Shown: positions 13,418-25,743 of the stretch, in pieces
How positions within the stretch are numbered: position 1 is the first letter of the stretch
Layout: each line of letters begins with the position of its first letter
Made by a program: the position numbers and the translations under genes
The notes under the pieces: generated by a model
What the model saw: the letters and a program-made list of their open reading frames with translations, nothing else
The model's database searches: none
What the model was told of the DNA's origin: nothing
NCBI GenBank assembly: GCA_002914805.1
Contig: JXTB01000062.1
Span: 1,026,175 to 1,090,174, forward strand
From: Parasponia andersonii
Taxonomy: Eukaryota; Streptophyta; Magnoliopsida; Rosales; Cannabaceae
Length of the DNA: 64,000 nt
Direction: 5' to 3'

Positions 13418-13850
13418 CGAGAAGTACCAGGTTAGACACAAAAGCTATCCTCCATCACTTTCTTACGCGTGGGTCCCGGTTGTCCCCTATGTTGCCTTCC
13501 TCACTCTCAGCCTCTATGCGTGAAGTGTCCTCTCCAATCAAGACCTAAGCTTTAATCCGAATTTCCTTTTTTTTCCTCTTTTCTATTTAACCTAAATCAA
13601 ATCAAAATTAAATTAAATCAAAAACCTAAATCTAATAAACATATATTTCAAATTAAATTAACTTAAACTAATTAAATTAAAACAACTAATCCTAATAAAA
13701 TAATATAAAATTCAATAAAACTAAATCTAAACCAAAATAAAATAAAACAACTTAAATTACTTAAAATCTAAATTAAAATTACTCTGTGACGCACATTTTT
13801 AATGAATAAAATAGCACAATTAACTCTATTTTTATAGAGTTATCAAGCTG

Positions 13851-16800
13851 GATTCTGACAATTTTTTGTTATGGAAAAACCAACTTCTTAATATGATTAT
13901 TGGCAATGGTCTGGAATATTTCATAGATGAAAACTCCCTTACTCTTCCACGGTTTCTTGATCTGCACCAAATGATTGCTAATCCTCAGTTTGCTATGTGG
14001 TAGAGGCTTAATCGATTGGTCATGAGCTGGATCTATGCTAGTCTGACTGAGAGTATTATGGGTTAGATTGTAAGGTACAATACTACGGTTGCTATTTGGG
14101 CTGCCCTTGAATGCACCTTTGCTGTTACATTTATCCCCCAGTTGTCTGAGTTGAAAACTAAGTTGCAAAGTCTTAAAAAAGGAGGTATGCCAATTCATAA
14201 TTACATGCTCCAAATCAAAGGCTTAGTTGATAAGTTGGCTGCTATTAGTGAACTACTTCCCTTAAAAGATCAATTGATCTCTCTTTATAATGACTTGGGC
14301 TCTGAATATAATGCAATTGTTGCCTCCATTCAGTCACATACCCTGCCTCCATCTTTTTAGGAAGTTCACAGTCTCTTTCTTAGCTTTGAATTCCGATTGG
14401 AACAATAAAACAGTACAGAAACTCTGCTCTTCCCCTTAATCTAACCTTACCCCAAGCTTATGTTGCCTCTTATTGCAAAGCCCCATGCCTTCACACGAAT
14501 CTTCATTTTCTAGCTTTCAAGCCTTCATTCCATGGCCAACCCTTTTACAATAATCTACCAGGTTTACTTGGTAAACTATTTTCCCACCCATCTCAACCAC
14601 GATAGTCCTCTGACTCTACTTCTACCTATCATCCTAGTAGACCTCAATGCCAAATTTATGGCAAAATTAGCCATACTGCCTTTGTTTGCTACCATCGTAC
14701 AAATGTAAAACTACCAAAAGTCGCAATCTCCATCACATTCTCAGTCCAGGACACCACCATCTTTTCCCATCACCCTATCATAACCATCCACCTTTACTCC
14801 TATAACAATGATGGCCTCCTTTTTACTGGCCATACCCAACACAGTTAGTGATTCGGCCTGGTATATGGACTCTAGAGTTAGTCACCATATGACTCATGAT
14901 TTTAATACTTTTTTGAATCTCACACCATATTCTGGTATTGAGCAGGATATGGTTGGTAATGGTAAGCATATTCCTATCTCTCACATTGGCAGTCCTCTCT
15001 CCTCTATTGGCATAAACTTTCTCTTAACCTTTATTATTTGTTGCATACACTGCAAATATCCAAATAGCTTGTCAATCTTACTCATTTATGTTCTGATAAT
15101 AATGCCTCCGTTGAATTTCACCCTACTTATTTCTTTGTGAAAGATCAGAATTCGAAGAAAATTTCACTCTAGGATCATCTTGCTAATGGGCTTTATACAC
15201 TCAATCTTGCTTCACCCACTTCTCTAGTGTCTACCTCTGCTTCCACCTCAAGTCCAGTTCAAACCTTCCTTGTTTCTAGCTTCAATGCTTCTCTCTAGCA
15301 CTACTGTTTAGGCTTCTTCAGCTATCATTGGTCAAGTTCTCAAGCCTATTGATATCTATGTTCCTAGGAACTTTACTCACTAGTTTTGTAATATTGTCAA
15401 TATGCTAAGAGTCACAGATTCCTATTTGTATTGCCTCATTCACAAGTAGCTACACCTTTTTAATTAGTACATTCAGATTCGTGGGGACTTTTCCCTATTA
15501 ATTCTTTTACTGGTATGAAGTACTTTCTTCTATTTATTGATGATTGTACTCGGTACTCTGGATTTATTTACTTAATTCTAAAGATGAAATTTTTCCCACT
15601 TTCTTGAAGTTTAAATTGCTTGTTGAAACATAGTTTGACATGCTCACTAGGGCCATCCAAACCGATTAGGCAGTGAATATCGCCACATCTCCAAATTTCT
15701 TGAATCTCATGGTGTGAGTAATCGTGTCTCTTGCCCATATATCCTTGAACAAAATGGTCATGTTGAAGTTAAAATCGCCATATTGTTGAAACCAAGTTGT
15801 CTTTATTAGCTCATTGTCATGCTCCTCTTTCTTACTAGCCCTATGCGTTTCAAGCTAGTACTTATCTTATTAATTGCATGCCCTCTCCTATGTTATCCAA
15901 CCAATCTCCTTATGAGATTTCATACCATAAATTGCCTCTCTACTCATCTCTTCGAGTCTATAGGTGTGCTTGCTTCCTTTTTCTTCAACCTTATAATAAC
16001 ATAAACTGGAATTTCGTTCCACTGAATGCACCTTTCTGGGATACAACTCTCAACACAAAGGTTATCTCTATCTTGATCTTAAATCTGGTCGTCTTTATGT
16101 GTCCCAACATGTTGTCTTCAATGAGTCCAAATTTCCCTTTGCTTTCTTTCGCCTATCTTCCTCTTCTCCACCTCCTACTCCCTTTACTCTTCCTCTATCT
16201 ATGATTCCCGGTCCACACTTTCCACCACTCTTCGCCTCTAGTTCCTCCGTCTCTCAAGCCTCTCCTTCCCCTACCCCACCCCCTCTTCTAGTATCTCTGT
16301 TTCTTGTCCTCCTCCTTTTACCTATTCCTATCCCTCTTCCTCACTAACCATCATTCCCTATGTGCCTTGCTCTTCATTATCATATACTTTTCACCTACTT
16401 GCCCCACTAGCCCCATTGAATGTCCATCCCCACCAACCCTACTGAACATCCATCCTATGATCACCAGGTCTAAGGTTGGGATTTATAAACCCAAGGTGTT
16501 GCTTGTTGATATGTCTTCTACCTTGCCCATTGAACTATAGTATAACAAAAAAGCTTCCTTGTCCTCCGACTAAGTTCATGCCATGGAAGTCGAGCATGCT
16601 ACTTTACTTAAAAATAAGACATGGACTTTGGTTCCTCTACCATCCTTCCATGGACCGGTTGGCTACAAGTGGGTTTATAAGCATAAACTTAAACCTGATG
16701 GTTCTATCGAGTCCTATAAAGCATAGCTTATGGCCAAGGGCTTTCACCAAAACATTGATCTTGATTACTCTAAAACTTTTAGCCCGATTATTACGCCTAC

Positions 16801-17428
16801 CACCATTTGGATTGTCCTTACATTTACTCTCTCATATGGCTGGTCCATTCACCAATTAGACGTTTTCTCAATGGGGATCTCACTAGAGAGGTTTATATGG
16901 ACCAACTATAGGGTTTTGTATACAAAGATGTTACTCACTTTGTCTGTGAACTCAACAAAGCACTTTATGACCTTAAGCAATCTCCTCGGGCATGGTTCAC
17001 CAAACTTAGCTCGTCACCTATTAGTTGGGGATTTATACGCTCTAAGGCGGATTCCTCCATGTCTATTTCACACAATGCCACTCGCACCTTGATCGTTCTT
17101 GTCTATGTCGATGATATCCTGATCACGGGCGGCACTTTTAGACTTATTACTTCTTTTATCAATCGTCTTAATCAACAGTTCGCACCTAAAGACCTTGGTG
17201 CACTATCCGATTTTCTTGGTCTTGAAGTTACCCATTTTCCAGGTAGTCTCCATCTCAGTCAGACCAAATATATAAATGATCTTCAACAGCGAGCTGACAT
17301 GACTATTGCAAATCTTATGCAACTACTATGGCATCTGGTCCTACTTTATGTTCATTTGATGGTACACCTCTTGCTGAACCTACTACCTATCATAGCATTA
17401 TTAGGGTACTTCAATATTGTACACTTCG
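13851..17428 (+). pseudogene. Copia-1 gag-pol, middle piece (gag to RT)
   Basis: This is the continuation of Copia-1 after Athila-1. The gag (UBN2-type) core runs 13851-14400. A zinc knuckle C-Q-I-Y-G-K-I-S-H-T-A-F-V-C is near 14650. The protease region (14850-14990) has the active D-S-G-A changed to D-S-R-V. Integrase traces (H-S-D-S-W-G) lie near 15465. RT starts near 16580; the frame containing Y-V-D-D-I-L is intact from 17059. Many stops and frameshifts are present. RT is cut at 17428 by Athila-2 and continues at 25744. Confidence 0.85.
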
Positions 17429-18892
17429 TGATAACTCTTTAAAAATAGAATTATTTGGTATATTTTTGAGTCTTTGGATAGTTGTTTTAAAAGATTAACT
17501 TGTCTAGTTTAGGTGCTTTTTTTTATTTTATTTTGCTTTGTGATGTTTTTGATGTTAAAAATCTAATACAGTCAATATCTATTTTATTTCTATTGAATTC
17601 TAGTAAAAATGCTGAATATAGTACTTGAGTTCTGATGAATTTAAATGGCAGCATCTTTGAAAGAAGACTGAACTTAAGTCAAGGCTTGGAATAACTTTAC
17701 TGTAGCAAAGCACTGGAGCACTACTGAATAGCAGAATTCTTTTTCCAGCTGGCATCTTTTATGCACAGCTGGTGTTGACATCTAATATTAAATACAAGCT
17801 AAGGAAAAATGAAGCAAAAGTGGTCCTTACTCCATATTTTGCTGACACGTGTGTTAGGGTACCTTACCTACTCTAATATAAAAGAAAAGTGTACTATAGG
17901 AAGAATGGGGTGGCGGCTGAGCAGGGAGCAAAATACAGAAAAGGAAAGAAAGAGATGAGGATAGTACAGAGAAGAAAGGGTGAAGGAGAGGGAGTACTAG
18001 CAGCAGAGAGCTCCAATTACCATTATCCAGCTAGACTTTTCCTTATCTTTTTAATCTTCTTTGTGTTTAATTTCTTTTCTTTTCTTGGATTTTCTGTAAT
18101 CTATGGAATATTTTGGGCTGATGATTTTTGAGCTCCAAAACATGAGCTAAGTTTTTCTTAGCTGGGATTATGATAAATCTAAGGTTGTAATGACTAGTTA
18201 AGTGTTATTTTTATGTTTATGGAAATTTTCTCTAGTTCATTCAAGTGAGCTTAGTTACTTATTCCTATTATTGCTTGGCTACCAATATTTAGAATAAATA
18301 AACTAGGATTAAAGCTAGAAAGGTTAATCTTAATTGGTTCTAGCTTGAACGATGCATGTTTCAATCATTTCCTTGGTAAATCTTTGAATTTGTAATGGTA
18401 TAGGAATATATTGTTGCCATGTATAACCCAATAAAAATTGATGCTATAAATGGTGTTTTAAGAGCTGGATTAGTATAGGAATATGTAAATCTAGTTTGAA
18501 GAACTTAAAATATAATAAATTCGAAAGATTATTATATGCTGATTGAATATTCGGTTTACTGGAGTAATTTTGCCATAAGCATTGCTGCAGCAATTGAACC
18601 CAGATTTGCAACTGAGAAGGATTCAATAATCCCAGATTAAACCTACCACTGGTTGACATTCAATTGATACTTCACGTTATCTTCTGTTTGGTATTTACAT
18701 TTTTATCAGCATTCTTTAGTTTTTACCATTTACTTGCAAATCTCTGTTTCTTATATTCTTAAAACTATCTAGTTTGATATTTAGCGTTTACAAATAACTT
18801 GGCAAGCAATTCATATGGAGACGATACTTAACTTACTACTGTATTACTTGTTCGACACGTGCACTTGTGTAGCAATTATAAAATTCGCAACA
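17429..18892 (+). repeat. Athila-2 5' LTR (1464 bp)
   Basis: Aligned with the 3' LTR, it contains about 483 extra bases (17629-18111). This extra part includes a TATA-like element at 17877-17882 within TAATATAAAAG, so it likely holds the promoter and transcription start. Confidence 0.85.
17877..17882 (+). promoter_or_regulatory. Putative TATA box of Athila-2 5' LTR
   Basis: TATAAA in an otherwise mixed context, preceded by CACGTG-like text (ACACGTGTG near 17847). The placement inside the LTR is right for a retrotransposon promoter, but there is no transcript evidence. Confidence 0.4.
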
Positions 18893-18914
18893 AGTTTTTG
18901 GCGCCATTGCCGGA
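18893..18914 (+). other. Athila-2 primer-binding site
   Basis: TTTTTGGCGCCATTGCCGG, two bases after the LTR, is close to the Athila consensus TGGCGCCGTTGCCGG. It matches the Athila-1 site, supporting a shared lineage. Confidence 0.7.
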
Positions 18915-19029
18915 GATTGAGAGAACTAAAGTTATTTGTAGAAACTAATTTGTTTTTTTTTTGTTTTTTTTTTTTTTTTTTTCCTTATCTTTTTGAGTGG
19001 TTGTGCTTGCAAGAGCTTATACTTGTTAT

Positions 19030-20580
19030 ATGAATAATCAGCAAGAACAAGAGTTGGTACCCTTAGATCCTGAGATTGAAAGAAAATTTCGAGCCAAGAG
19101 AAGGGAGCAATAACAAGGTTTAGCTGGTTTAAGAGGAATGGTTGAAGTTGCTGATGCTATTAATGCTGCAGCAATGGCAGATGATAGGGATAGAGCAATC
19201 AGAGAGTATACTATTACTATTCTCAATGGGCTTAATCCTGGCATTGTTAGGCTCGAAATTCAAGCACCTCAATTTGAATTGAAGCCGGTGATGTTACAAA
19301 TGCTCCAAACTATGGGGCAATTTAGTAGGGTACCAACAAAGGATTCATATCTTCACCTCCGGTTGTTTATAGAAGTGTGTGATTCATTCAAGTTACAAGG
19401 AGTCACGGATGAAGTTTTAAGGTTGAAACTATTCCCATACTCTTTACGAGATAGAGAGAGAGCTTGGTTGAACTCAATACCCCTAGATTTGATGGCCACT
19501 TGGAATAACTTGGCGCATAAATTTTTCATGAAATATTTCCCACCAACTAAAAATGCTAAGCTCCGAAATGATATTACTTCTTTTCAGCAGTTGGATGGGG
19601 AATCTTTATATGAATCATGGGAGCGCTTTAAGGAATTACTAAGAAAATGCCCACACTATAGAATCCCTCATTGGATCCAAATAGAGACATTTTATAATAG
19701 CCTCAATGCTCATACTCGGTCAATGGTGGATGCTTCGGCTAATGATGCTCTTCTTGCAAAGTCCTATAATGATGCTTATGAGATTTTGGAGCGAATGGCC
19801 AACAATTACTATCAATGGCCGATTGAAAGAGTTGCTGCAGGAAGGCGTGTTACTAGAATTCATGATGTTGATGCAGTCACAGCCGTGACAGCTTAAGTTT
19901 CATCACTGTCCAATATCTTGAAATCTATGAATATGGCTGTTGGAGCAAATACAGAGCAATCTGCTGCAATTTCTTGTGTTTATTGTGGTGAGGGGCATTT
20001 ATTTGACAGCCACCCATCTAACCTTGCTTCAGTATATTATGTGGGGAACTATAACAAGAACAACAATCTGTTTTCAAACACTTACAACCAAGGATAGGCA
20101 GCACCCTAATTTTTCATGGAGTAACCAAGGAGCTACTTCAGATACAACTCCAAATAGACCAGCCCATCTACTTGGTTTCCAACATCATCTGCCATAACAA
20201 CAACAGTATCAGAAACAATAATATCCAGAGCGATCCAACTCTATGGAAGTTTCATTGAAGGAGTATATAGCGAAAAATGACAGTATAATTCAGAATCAGT
20301 CCGCAATGATTTAAAGTCAAGCAGCCTCACTCAGAAACTTGGAGAATCAAATGGGGAAGTTAGCTAATGCCTTGAATAGCAGGCCCCAAGGTTCTTTGCC
20401 AAGTAATACAGAAAATTCAAGGTGTGAGAGTAAAGAGCATTGCAAAGTGATCTCATTAAGGAATGGAAAAGAGCTGAAAGGGCCTGAGCTCAGGTTTAAA
20501 CAATCAAGAGAGCCCTCTTCAATCCAAGGAGAAAAGAATAAGGAAGATAGAGTGGAAAATATAACAAAGTAAACTGCTGA
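19030..20580 (+). pseudogene. Athila-2 gag relic
   Basis: The ATG at 19030 is in frame with the long open piece 19138-19896, with one stop (19111) between. The capsid core shares the pattern F-I-E-V-C-D-S-F-K ... W-E-R-F-K-E-L-L-R-K-C-P with Athila-1. A degraded zinc knuckle (C-V-Y-C-G-E-G-H) follows at 19970; its last cysteine is gone. The C-terminal linker with R-P-Q-G-S-L-P lies near 20385. Confidence 0.85.
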
Positions 20581-20639
20581 AAAAGAGACATCTGCTACAT
20601 CTGCTACAGCAAGACTACCCAGAAAAGCAGAATAACATA

Positions 20640-23600
20640 CCATCGCCACATTTTCCTCAACGATTCCACACGCAGCAGCAAGACAAGCAGTTCAACAAAT
20701 TCCTGCAGGTTTTGAAGCAGCTTCATATCAACATACCACTCGTAGAAGCTTTAGAACAGATGCCAAAGTATGTCAAATTCATGAAAGACATCCTCTCCAA
20801 GAAAAAAAGATTAGGAGAGTTTGAAACAGTGGCACTGACCAAAGAGTGCAGCTCCATCTTGCAGAGTAAAATTCCTCCTAAACTTCAAGACCCTGGAAGC
20901 TTTACAATACCATGTTCTATTGGTGACACCTATTGTGGAAAAGCCTTGTGTGATCTAGGAGCAAGCATAAACTTGATGCCCATGTCAGTTTTCAGAAAGT
21001 TGGGAATTGGATAAGCAAGACCAACTGCAGTTACTCTTCAGCTTGCAGATGGATCTTTTGCTCACCTTGAAAGAAAAATCGAAGATGTTTTAGTTTGGGT
21101 GGACAATTTTATATTCCCCGTGGATTTTATTGTGTTGGACTATGAGGCTGACAAGGAGGTGCCTATAATCTTAGGTAGATCGTTTCTTGCTACTGGAAGG
21201 ACATTGATTGATGTATAAAAAGGAGAACTCACTATGCGAGTTGATGATGAATAGGTCACTTTCAATGATTTCAAGACTATGCGATTTTCGAATGAAATAG
21301 AAGGGTATTCAGCCATCAATGTGTTAGATTCACTTGTGCTGAAGCAATTCCAGGGAACTTATGATAACAATCTGATTTCGGCATCCACCAAGCCGATTTT
21401 GATGAAGAAATTGAAGAAGAGGGATATGTACCATGGGTGGACACGAAGCATTCACTTGCTAGACAGGGGAATCAATTTGAATCTCTTGAATTATTGGAGA
21501 GGGATTTCAAGCCTTTTAAACCATCAGTTGAAAAACCCCCAATTATGGAATTGAAATCATTGCCCTCTCACTTAAAGTATACATATTTGGGTGACTCAAA
21601 CATGTTACTGGTAATTATTTCTTCAGCTTTGAGTTTGGAGCAAGAGCAGCAATTACTTGTAGCACTTCAAAGGTTTAAGAAAGCTATAGGGTAGACCATT
21701 GCCGATATCAAGGGAATCAGCTCTACAATCTGTATGCATAAGATTCTGCTAGAAGATTGCTTCCATAATTTTGTGGAGCAGTAGCGAAGACTGAACCCAA
21801 TTATGAAAGAAGTAGTAAAGAAAGAGGTGATCAAGTGGCTGGATGCAGGGATAATTTATCCAATTTCAGACAGTTATTAGGTTAGCCCAGTTCAGTGTGT
21901 GCCTAAACAGGGAGGTGTAACAGTTGTGGCTAATCACAATAATGAATTAATTCCCACAAGAACAGTAACTAGTTAGAGGGTGTTCATAGACTATAGGAAG
22001 CTCAATAAGGCTACAAGAAAATATCATTTCCCACTACCATTCATTGACCAAATGCTTGACAGACTTGCTAGTAAGGAGTATTACTGTTTCTTGGATGGAT
22101 ACTCAGGTTACAACCAGATTGTTATAGCATCTGAGGATCAAGAGAAGACAACTTTCACCTGCCCCTATGGAACTTTTGCCTTCAGGAGAATGCCATTCGG
22201 TCTCTGCAATGCTCCAGCAACGTTCCAGCAATATATGATGTCTATTTTCAGCAATATGGTAGAAAAGACCATTGAAGTTTTTATGAATGACTTTTCTGTA
22301 TTTGGGGAATCCTATGAAGATTGCTTGCTGAATTTAGAAAAGGCCTTGGAGCGATGCGAAGAAACTAATTTGGTCCTAAATTAGGAAAAATGCCACTTTA
22401 TAGTGCAAGAAGGCATTGTATTAGGTCATAGAGTCTCCAAGCACGGCATTGAAGTGGACAAGGCAAAAAATGAAGTTATTGAGAAGTTGCCACCACCAAC
22501 ATTAATCAAGGGCATAAGGAGTTTCTTGGGACATGCTGGTTTTTACAGAAGATTCATAAAGGATTTTTCAAAAATTTCCAAGTCATTGTGCACTTTGCTG
22601 GAGCAAAACAGATCTTTTGAATTCAATGAAGAATGTATGCAAGCATTCTCATAGCTTAAGCGAAGACTTATTTCTGCCCCAATTATAGTAGCTCCGAACT
22701 TGTTTTTTCCATTTGAGCTGATGTGTGATGCAAGTGATCATGCAGTTGGAGCTGTATTGGGATAGAGAAAAGAAAAGGTATTCCATTCTATTTACTATAG
22801 TAACAGGACTTTATCTAATGATCAACTGAACTACACCACTACCGAGAAGGAGCTCCTAGTTATTGTTTTCGCTTTTGATAAATTCAGATCTTATCTTGTA
22901 GGAACAAAGGTCACTATTTATACAGATTACTCAGCAATCAAGTATCTCATTGTAAAGAAGGATGCCAAACCGAGATTGATCAGATGGATACTGCTATTGC
23001 AAGAATTTGATTTGGAGATAAAAGATAGGAAGGGTTCTGAGAATCAAGTTGTAGATCACTTATCAAGAATAGAGACAGGAGATGCAAAAGAGATTAAAGA
23101 GCTTATTCGAGAAATATTCCCAGATGAATAGCTTTTAGTTGTACAATAGGTGACTACTCCATGGTATACAGACTTTGCTAATTATTAAGTAAGTAGAATA
23201 CTTCCACCTGAGATGAGCAGCCAACAACGAAAAAAATTTTTCCATGATATAAAAGTTTACTGTTGGAATGAACCTTACCTTTACAAGCAATGTGCAGATC
23301 AAATTTTGTGTAGGTGTGTTCCAAACGAAGAGATTTATAGCATCTTATACCATTGCCATTCATCTCCATATAATGGACATTTTGGAGGTTTTAGAATAGC
23401 TGCTAATATCTTATAATCAGGTTATTATTGGCCAACCATCTTCAAGGATGTTCATGAATTTGTCAAAACTAGTGACAGGTGCCAAAGAACTAGGAACATC
23501 TCACAAAGATATGAAATACCCTTAAACAATATTCTGGAAGTTGAATTATTTAATGTGTGGGGCATGGATTTCATAGGACCATTTCCTCCATCTTTTGGGA

Positions 23601-24408
23601 ATCTTTATATCTTGGTAGCTGTAGACTATGTGTCTAAATGGGTGGAAGCTTCATCATTTCCCACAAATGATTCCAAGGTTGTGGTGAAGTTCCTGTATAA
23701 GAATATATTCACACGTTATGGCACTCCAAGAGCCATCATTAGTGATGAAGGAACACACTTTGGTAGCAAGCAGTTTGAGAATCATTTTGCCAAATATAAG
23801 GTGAAGCACAAAATAGCTATAACATACCATCCGCAAATAAGTGGCCAAGCAGAAATTACCAATAGAGAGATCAAAAGAATTTTGGAGAAGGTTGTGAATC
23901 CCACTAGGAAAGATTGGTCAACAAGGCTTGATGATGCTCTTTTGGCCTACTAGATATAGCCTTCAAAACACTGTTGGGGATGTCTCCATATAGGCTAATC
24001 TTTGGAAAAGCATATCACTTGCCGGTAGAGCTAGAGCACTGAGCATATTAGGCGATGAAAAAACTCAACATAGACCTTCAAGCTGCTGGGGAAACATAGC
24101 TACTGCAACTAAATGAGTTGGAAGAATTTCAGATGTGTGCTTATAAAAGTGCCAAGTTATACAAAGATAAAACAAAAAAATGGCATGATAGCAAGATCCA
24201 ATAAAGGACCTTTGAATCTAGGCAGCAAGTCTTGTTGTTTAATTCTCGATTGAAGCTATTTCCTGGTAAACTGAAGTTGAAGTGGTCAGGTCTGTTCAAG
24301 ATTGCCAAGGTCTATCCATATGGTGCTGTTGACTTACTGGAAGAAAACTCAGGTCGCTAGTAAATTAAGCTCAATAGTGCAAGGTTGTTAAAGCCTTATA
24401 AGTCTTAA
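20640..24408 (+). pseudogene. Athila-2 pol relic
   Basis: Protease has C-D-L-G-A-S-I-N-L-M-P near 20950. RT (21980-22384) is followed by its thumb region (22403-22654), RNase H (22680-23060) and integrase (23300-24408) with [11 protein letters not shown] near 23825. The last codons K-P-Y-K-S precede a stop at 24406-24408. The RT box F-M-D-D is changed to F-M-N-D. Roughly one in-frame stop occurs every few hundred bases, several of them TGG-to-TAG type changes. Confidence 0.88.
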
Positions 24409-24741
24409 GTGTTTGGTTAACTTACATTAATGGAAAAGGATTTACAAGATTAGCTTTTAAAACTAGAAAGTTAGGCCCAATGATCATGTTTTGATATGAC
24501 TTGAGTAATCCAGAGAATTCTAACCATAGTTTCCACACACACACTCAAGGAAAAATCACATGTGAAAGTAAGTTTGTAATGAATTAAACTAGTATTTGAG
24601 GAAGGGTGATTCTGATCAAAGGATGAAGATTGAAAAGTAGAACAGAGAACTAAGGAATTATTTTCTTGCTGTCAGTAAACCAAAACTCTTTTGTATCTTT
24701 TGTATCTGTGTCATTTTTGTCACTCGTGGACGAGTAACAAT

Positions 24742-24756
24742 TCAAGTTTTGGGGTG
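24742..24756 (+). other. Athila-2 polypurine tract
   Basis: CAAGTTTTGGGGTG directly before the 3' LTR is the plus-strand counterpart of the AAGTTTGGGG motif of Athila-1. Confidence 0.7.
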
Positions 24757-25738
24757 TGATAACTATATAAAAATAGAATTATTTGGTATGTTTTTGAGTC
24801 TTAGGATAGTTGTTTTAAAGGATTAAATTGTCTAGTTTAGGTGCTTTTCTTTATTTTGTTTTGGTCTGTGGTGTTTCTGATGTTAAAAATCTAATACAGT
24901 CAATATCTATTTTATTTCTGTTAAATTCTAGTAGAAATACTAATTTAGGACTTGATTTTTGGGCTGATGATTTTTGAGCTCTAGAACATGAGCTAAGTTT
25001 TTCTTAGCTGGGATTATGATGAATCTAAGTTTGTAATGACTGGTTAAGTGTTGTTTTGATATTTATGGAAATTTTCTTTAGTTCATTCAAGTGAGCTTAG
25101 TTACTAATTCCTATTATTGCTTAGCCACCAATATTTAGGATAAATAAACTAGGATTAAAGCTAAAAAGGTTAATCTTAATTAGATCTAGCTTGAATAATA
25201 TATGTTTCAATCATCTCTTTGGTAGATATTTGAATTAGTAATGATATAGGAATATATTGTTGCCATGTATAACCCAATGAAAATTGATACTATAAATGGT
25301 GTTTTGAGAGCTGGGTTAGCATAAGAATATGTAAATTTGGTTTGAAGAACTTAAAACATAATAAATTCGGAAGATTATTATGTGCTAATTGAATTTTCAG
25401 TTTACTGGAATAATTTTGCCATAAGCGTTGCTGCAGCAATTGAACTCAGATTTGCAACTGAGAAGGATTCAATAATCCCATCTTAAACCCACAACTGGTT
25501 GACATTCAATTGATACTTCGCGTTATCTTCTCTTTGGTATTTACATTTTTATCAGCATTCTTTAGTTTTTACTATTTACTTGCAAATCTCTATTTCTTAT
25601 TTTCTTAAAACTATCTAGTTTGACATTTAGCGTTTACAAATAACTTGGTAAGCAATCCCTGTAGAGACGATACTTAACTTACTACTGTATTACTAGTTCG
25701 ACACGTGCACTTACGTAACAATTATAAAATTCGTAACA
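24757..25738 (+). repeat. Athila-2 3' LTR with 483-bp internal deletion
   Basis: It is 982 bp against 1464 bp for the 5' LTR. The missing block falls between ACTTGA and TTTTGGGCTGATGA and includes the probable promoter. The rest aligns end to end with scattered substitutions. Confidence 0.85.
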
Positions 25739-25743
25739 ACTCA

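Larger units (their letters stand above)
1242..13845 (-). mobile_element. Athila-1: Ty3/gypsy (Athila-lineage) retrotransposon nested in Copia-1 gag
   Basis: The target duplication AGCTG is exact at 1237-1241 and 13846-13850. The element lies on the minus strand: its 5' LTR is 9907-13845 (itself interrupted) and its 3' LTR is 1242-2863. LTR ends read TGATAAC...ATAACA. Gag, protease, RT, RNase H and integrase relics follow in gypsy order from 9726 down to 4501. The gag core and RT style (F-M-D-D catalytic box, Y-C/F-F-L-D) match the plant Athila lineage. Stops and frameshifts in every domain show it is dead. No envelope-like open frame is present between integrase and the 3' LTR. Confidence 0.92.
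9907..13845 (-). repeat. Athila-1 5' LTR, interrupted by a solo LTR
   Basis: The LTR text runs 9907-11128 and resumes at 13423 to 13845, matching the 1622-bp copy at the other end. The excess of about 2.3 kb is the inserted solo LTR 11129-13417 plus one copy of its 5-bp target duplication. Confidence 0.9.
17429..25738 (+). mobile_element. Athila-2: second Athila-type gypsy element, nested in Copia-1 RT
   Basis: A plus-strand element with LTRs 17429-18892 and 24757-25738, both starting TGATAACT and ending in AACA, a primer-binding site just after the 5' LTR and a polypurine tract just before the 3' LTR. Flanks are ACTTCG before and ACTCA after, an imperfect target duplication explained by one insertion and one substitution. 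The copia RT frame resumes at the far side. Gag and pol resemble Athila-1 but the LTRs differ, so it is a related, separate subfamily. It is dead: many in-frame stops, and the RT catalytic F-M-D-D reads F-M-N-D. Confidence 0.88.

Noticed and set aside
9907..13845. A 3.9-kb LTR belonging to a different family from 1242-2863
   Set aside because: The extra length is a single insertion with a 5-bp duplication; the rest aligns end to end with the 1.6-kb LTR.
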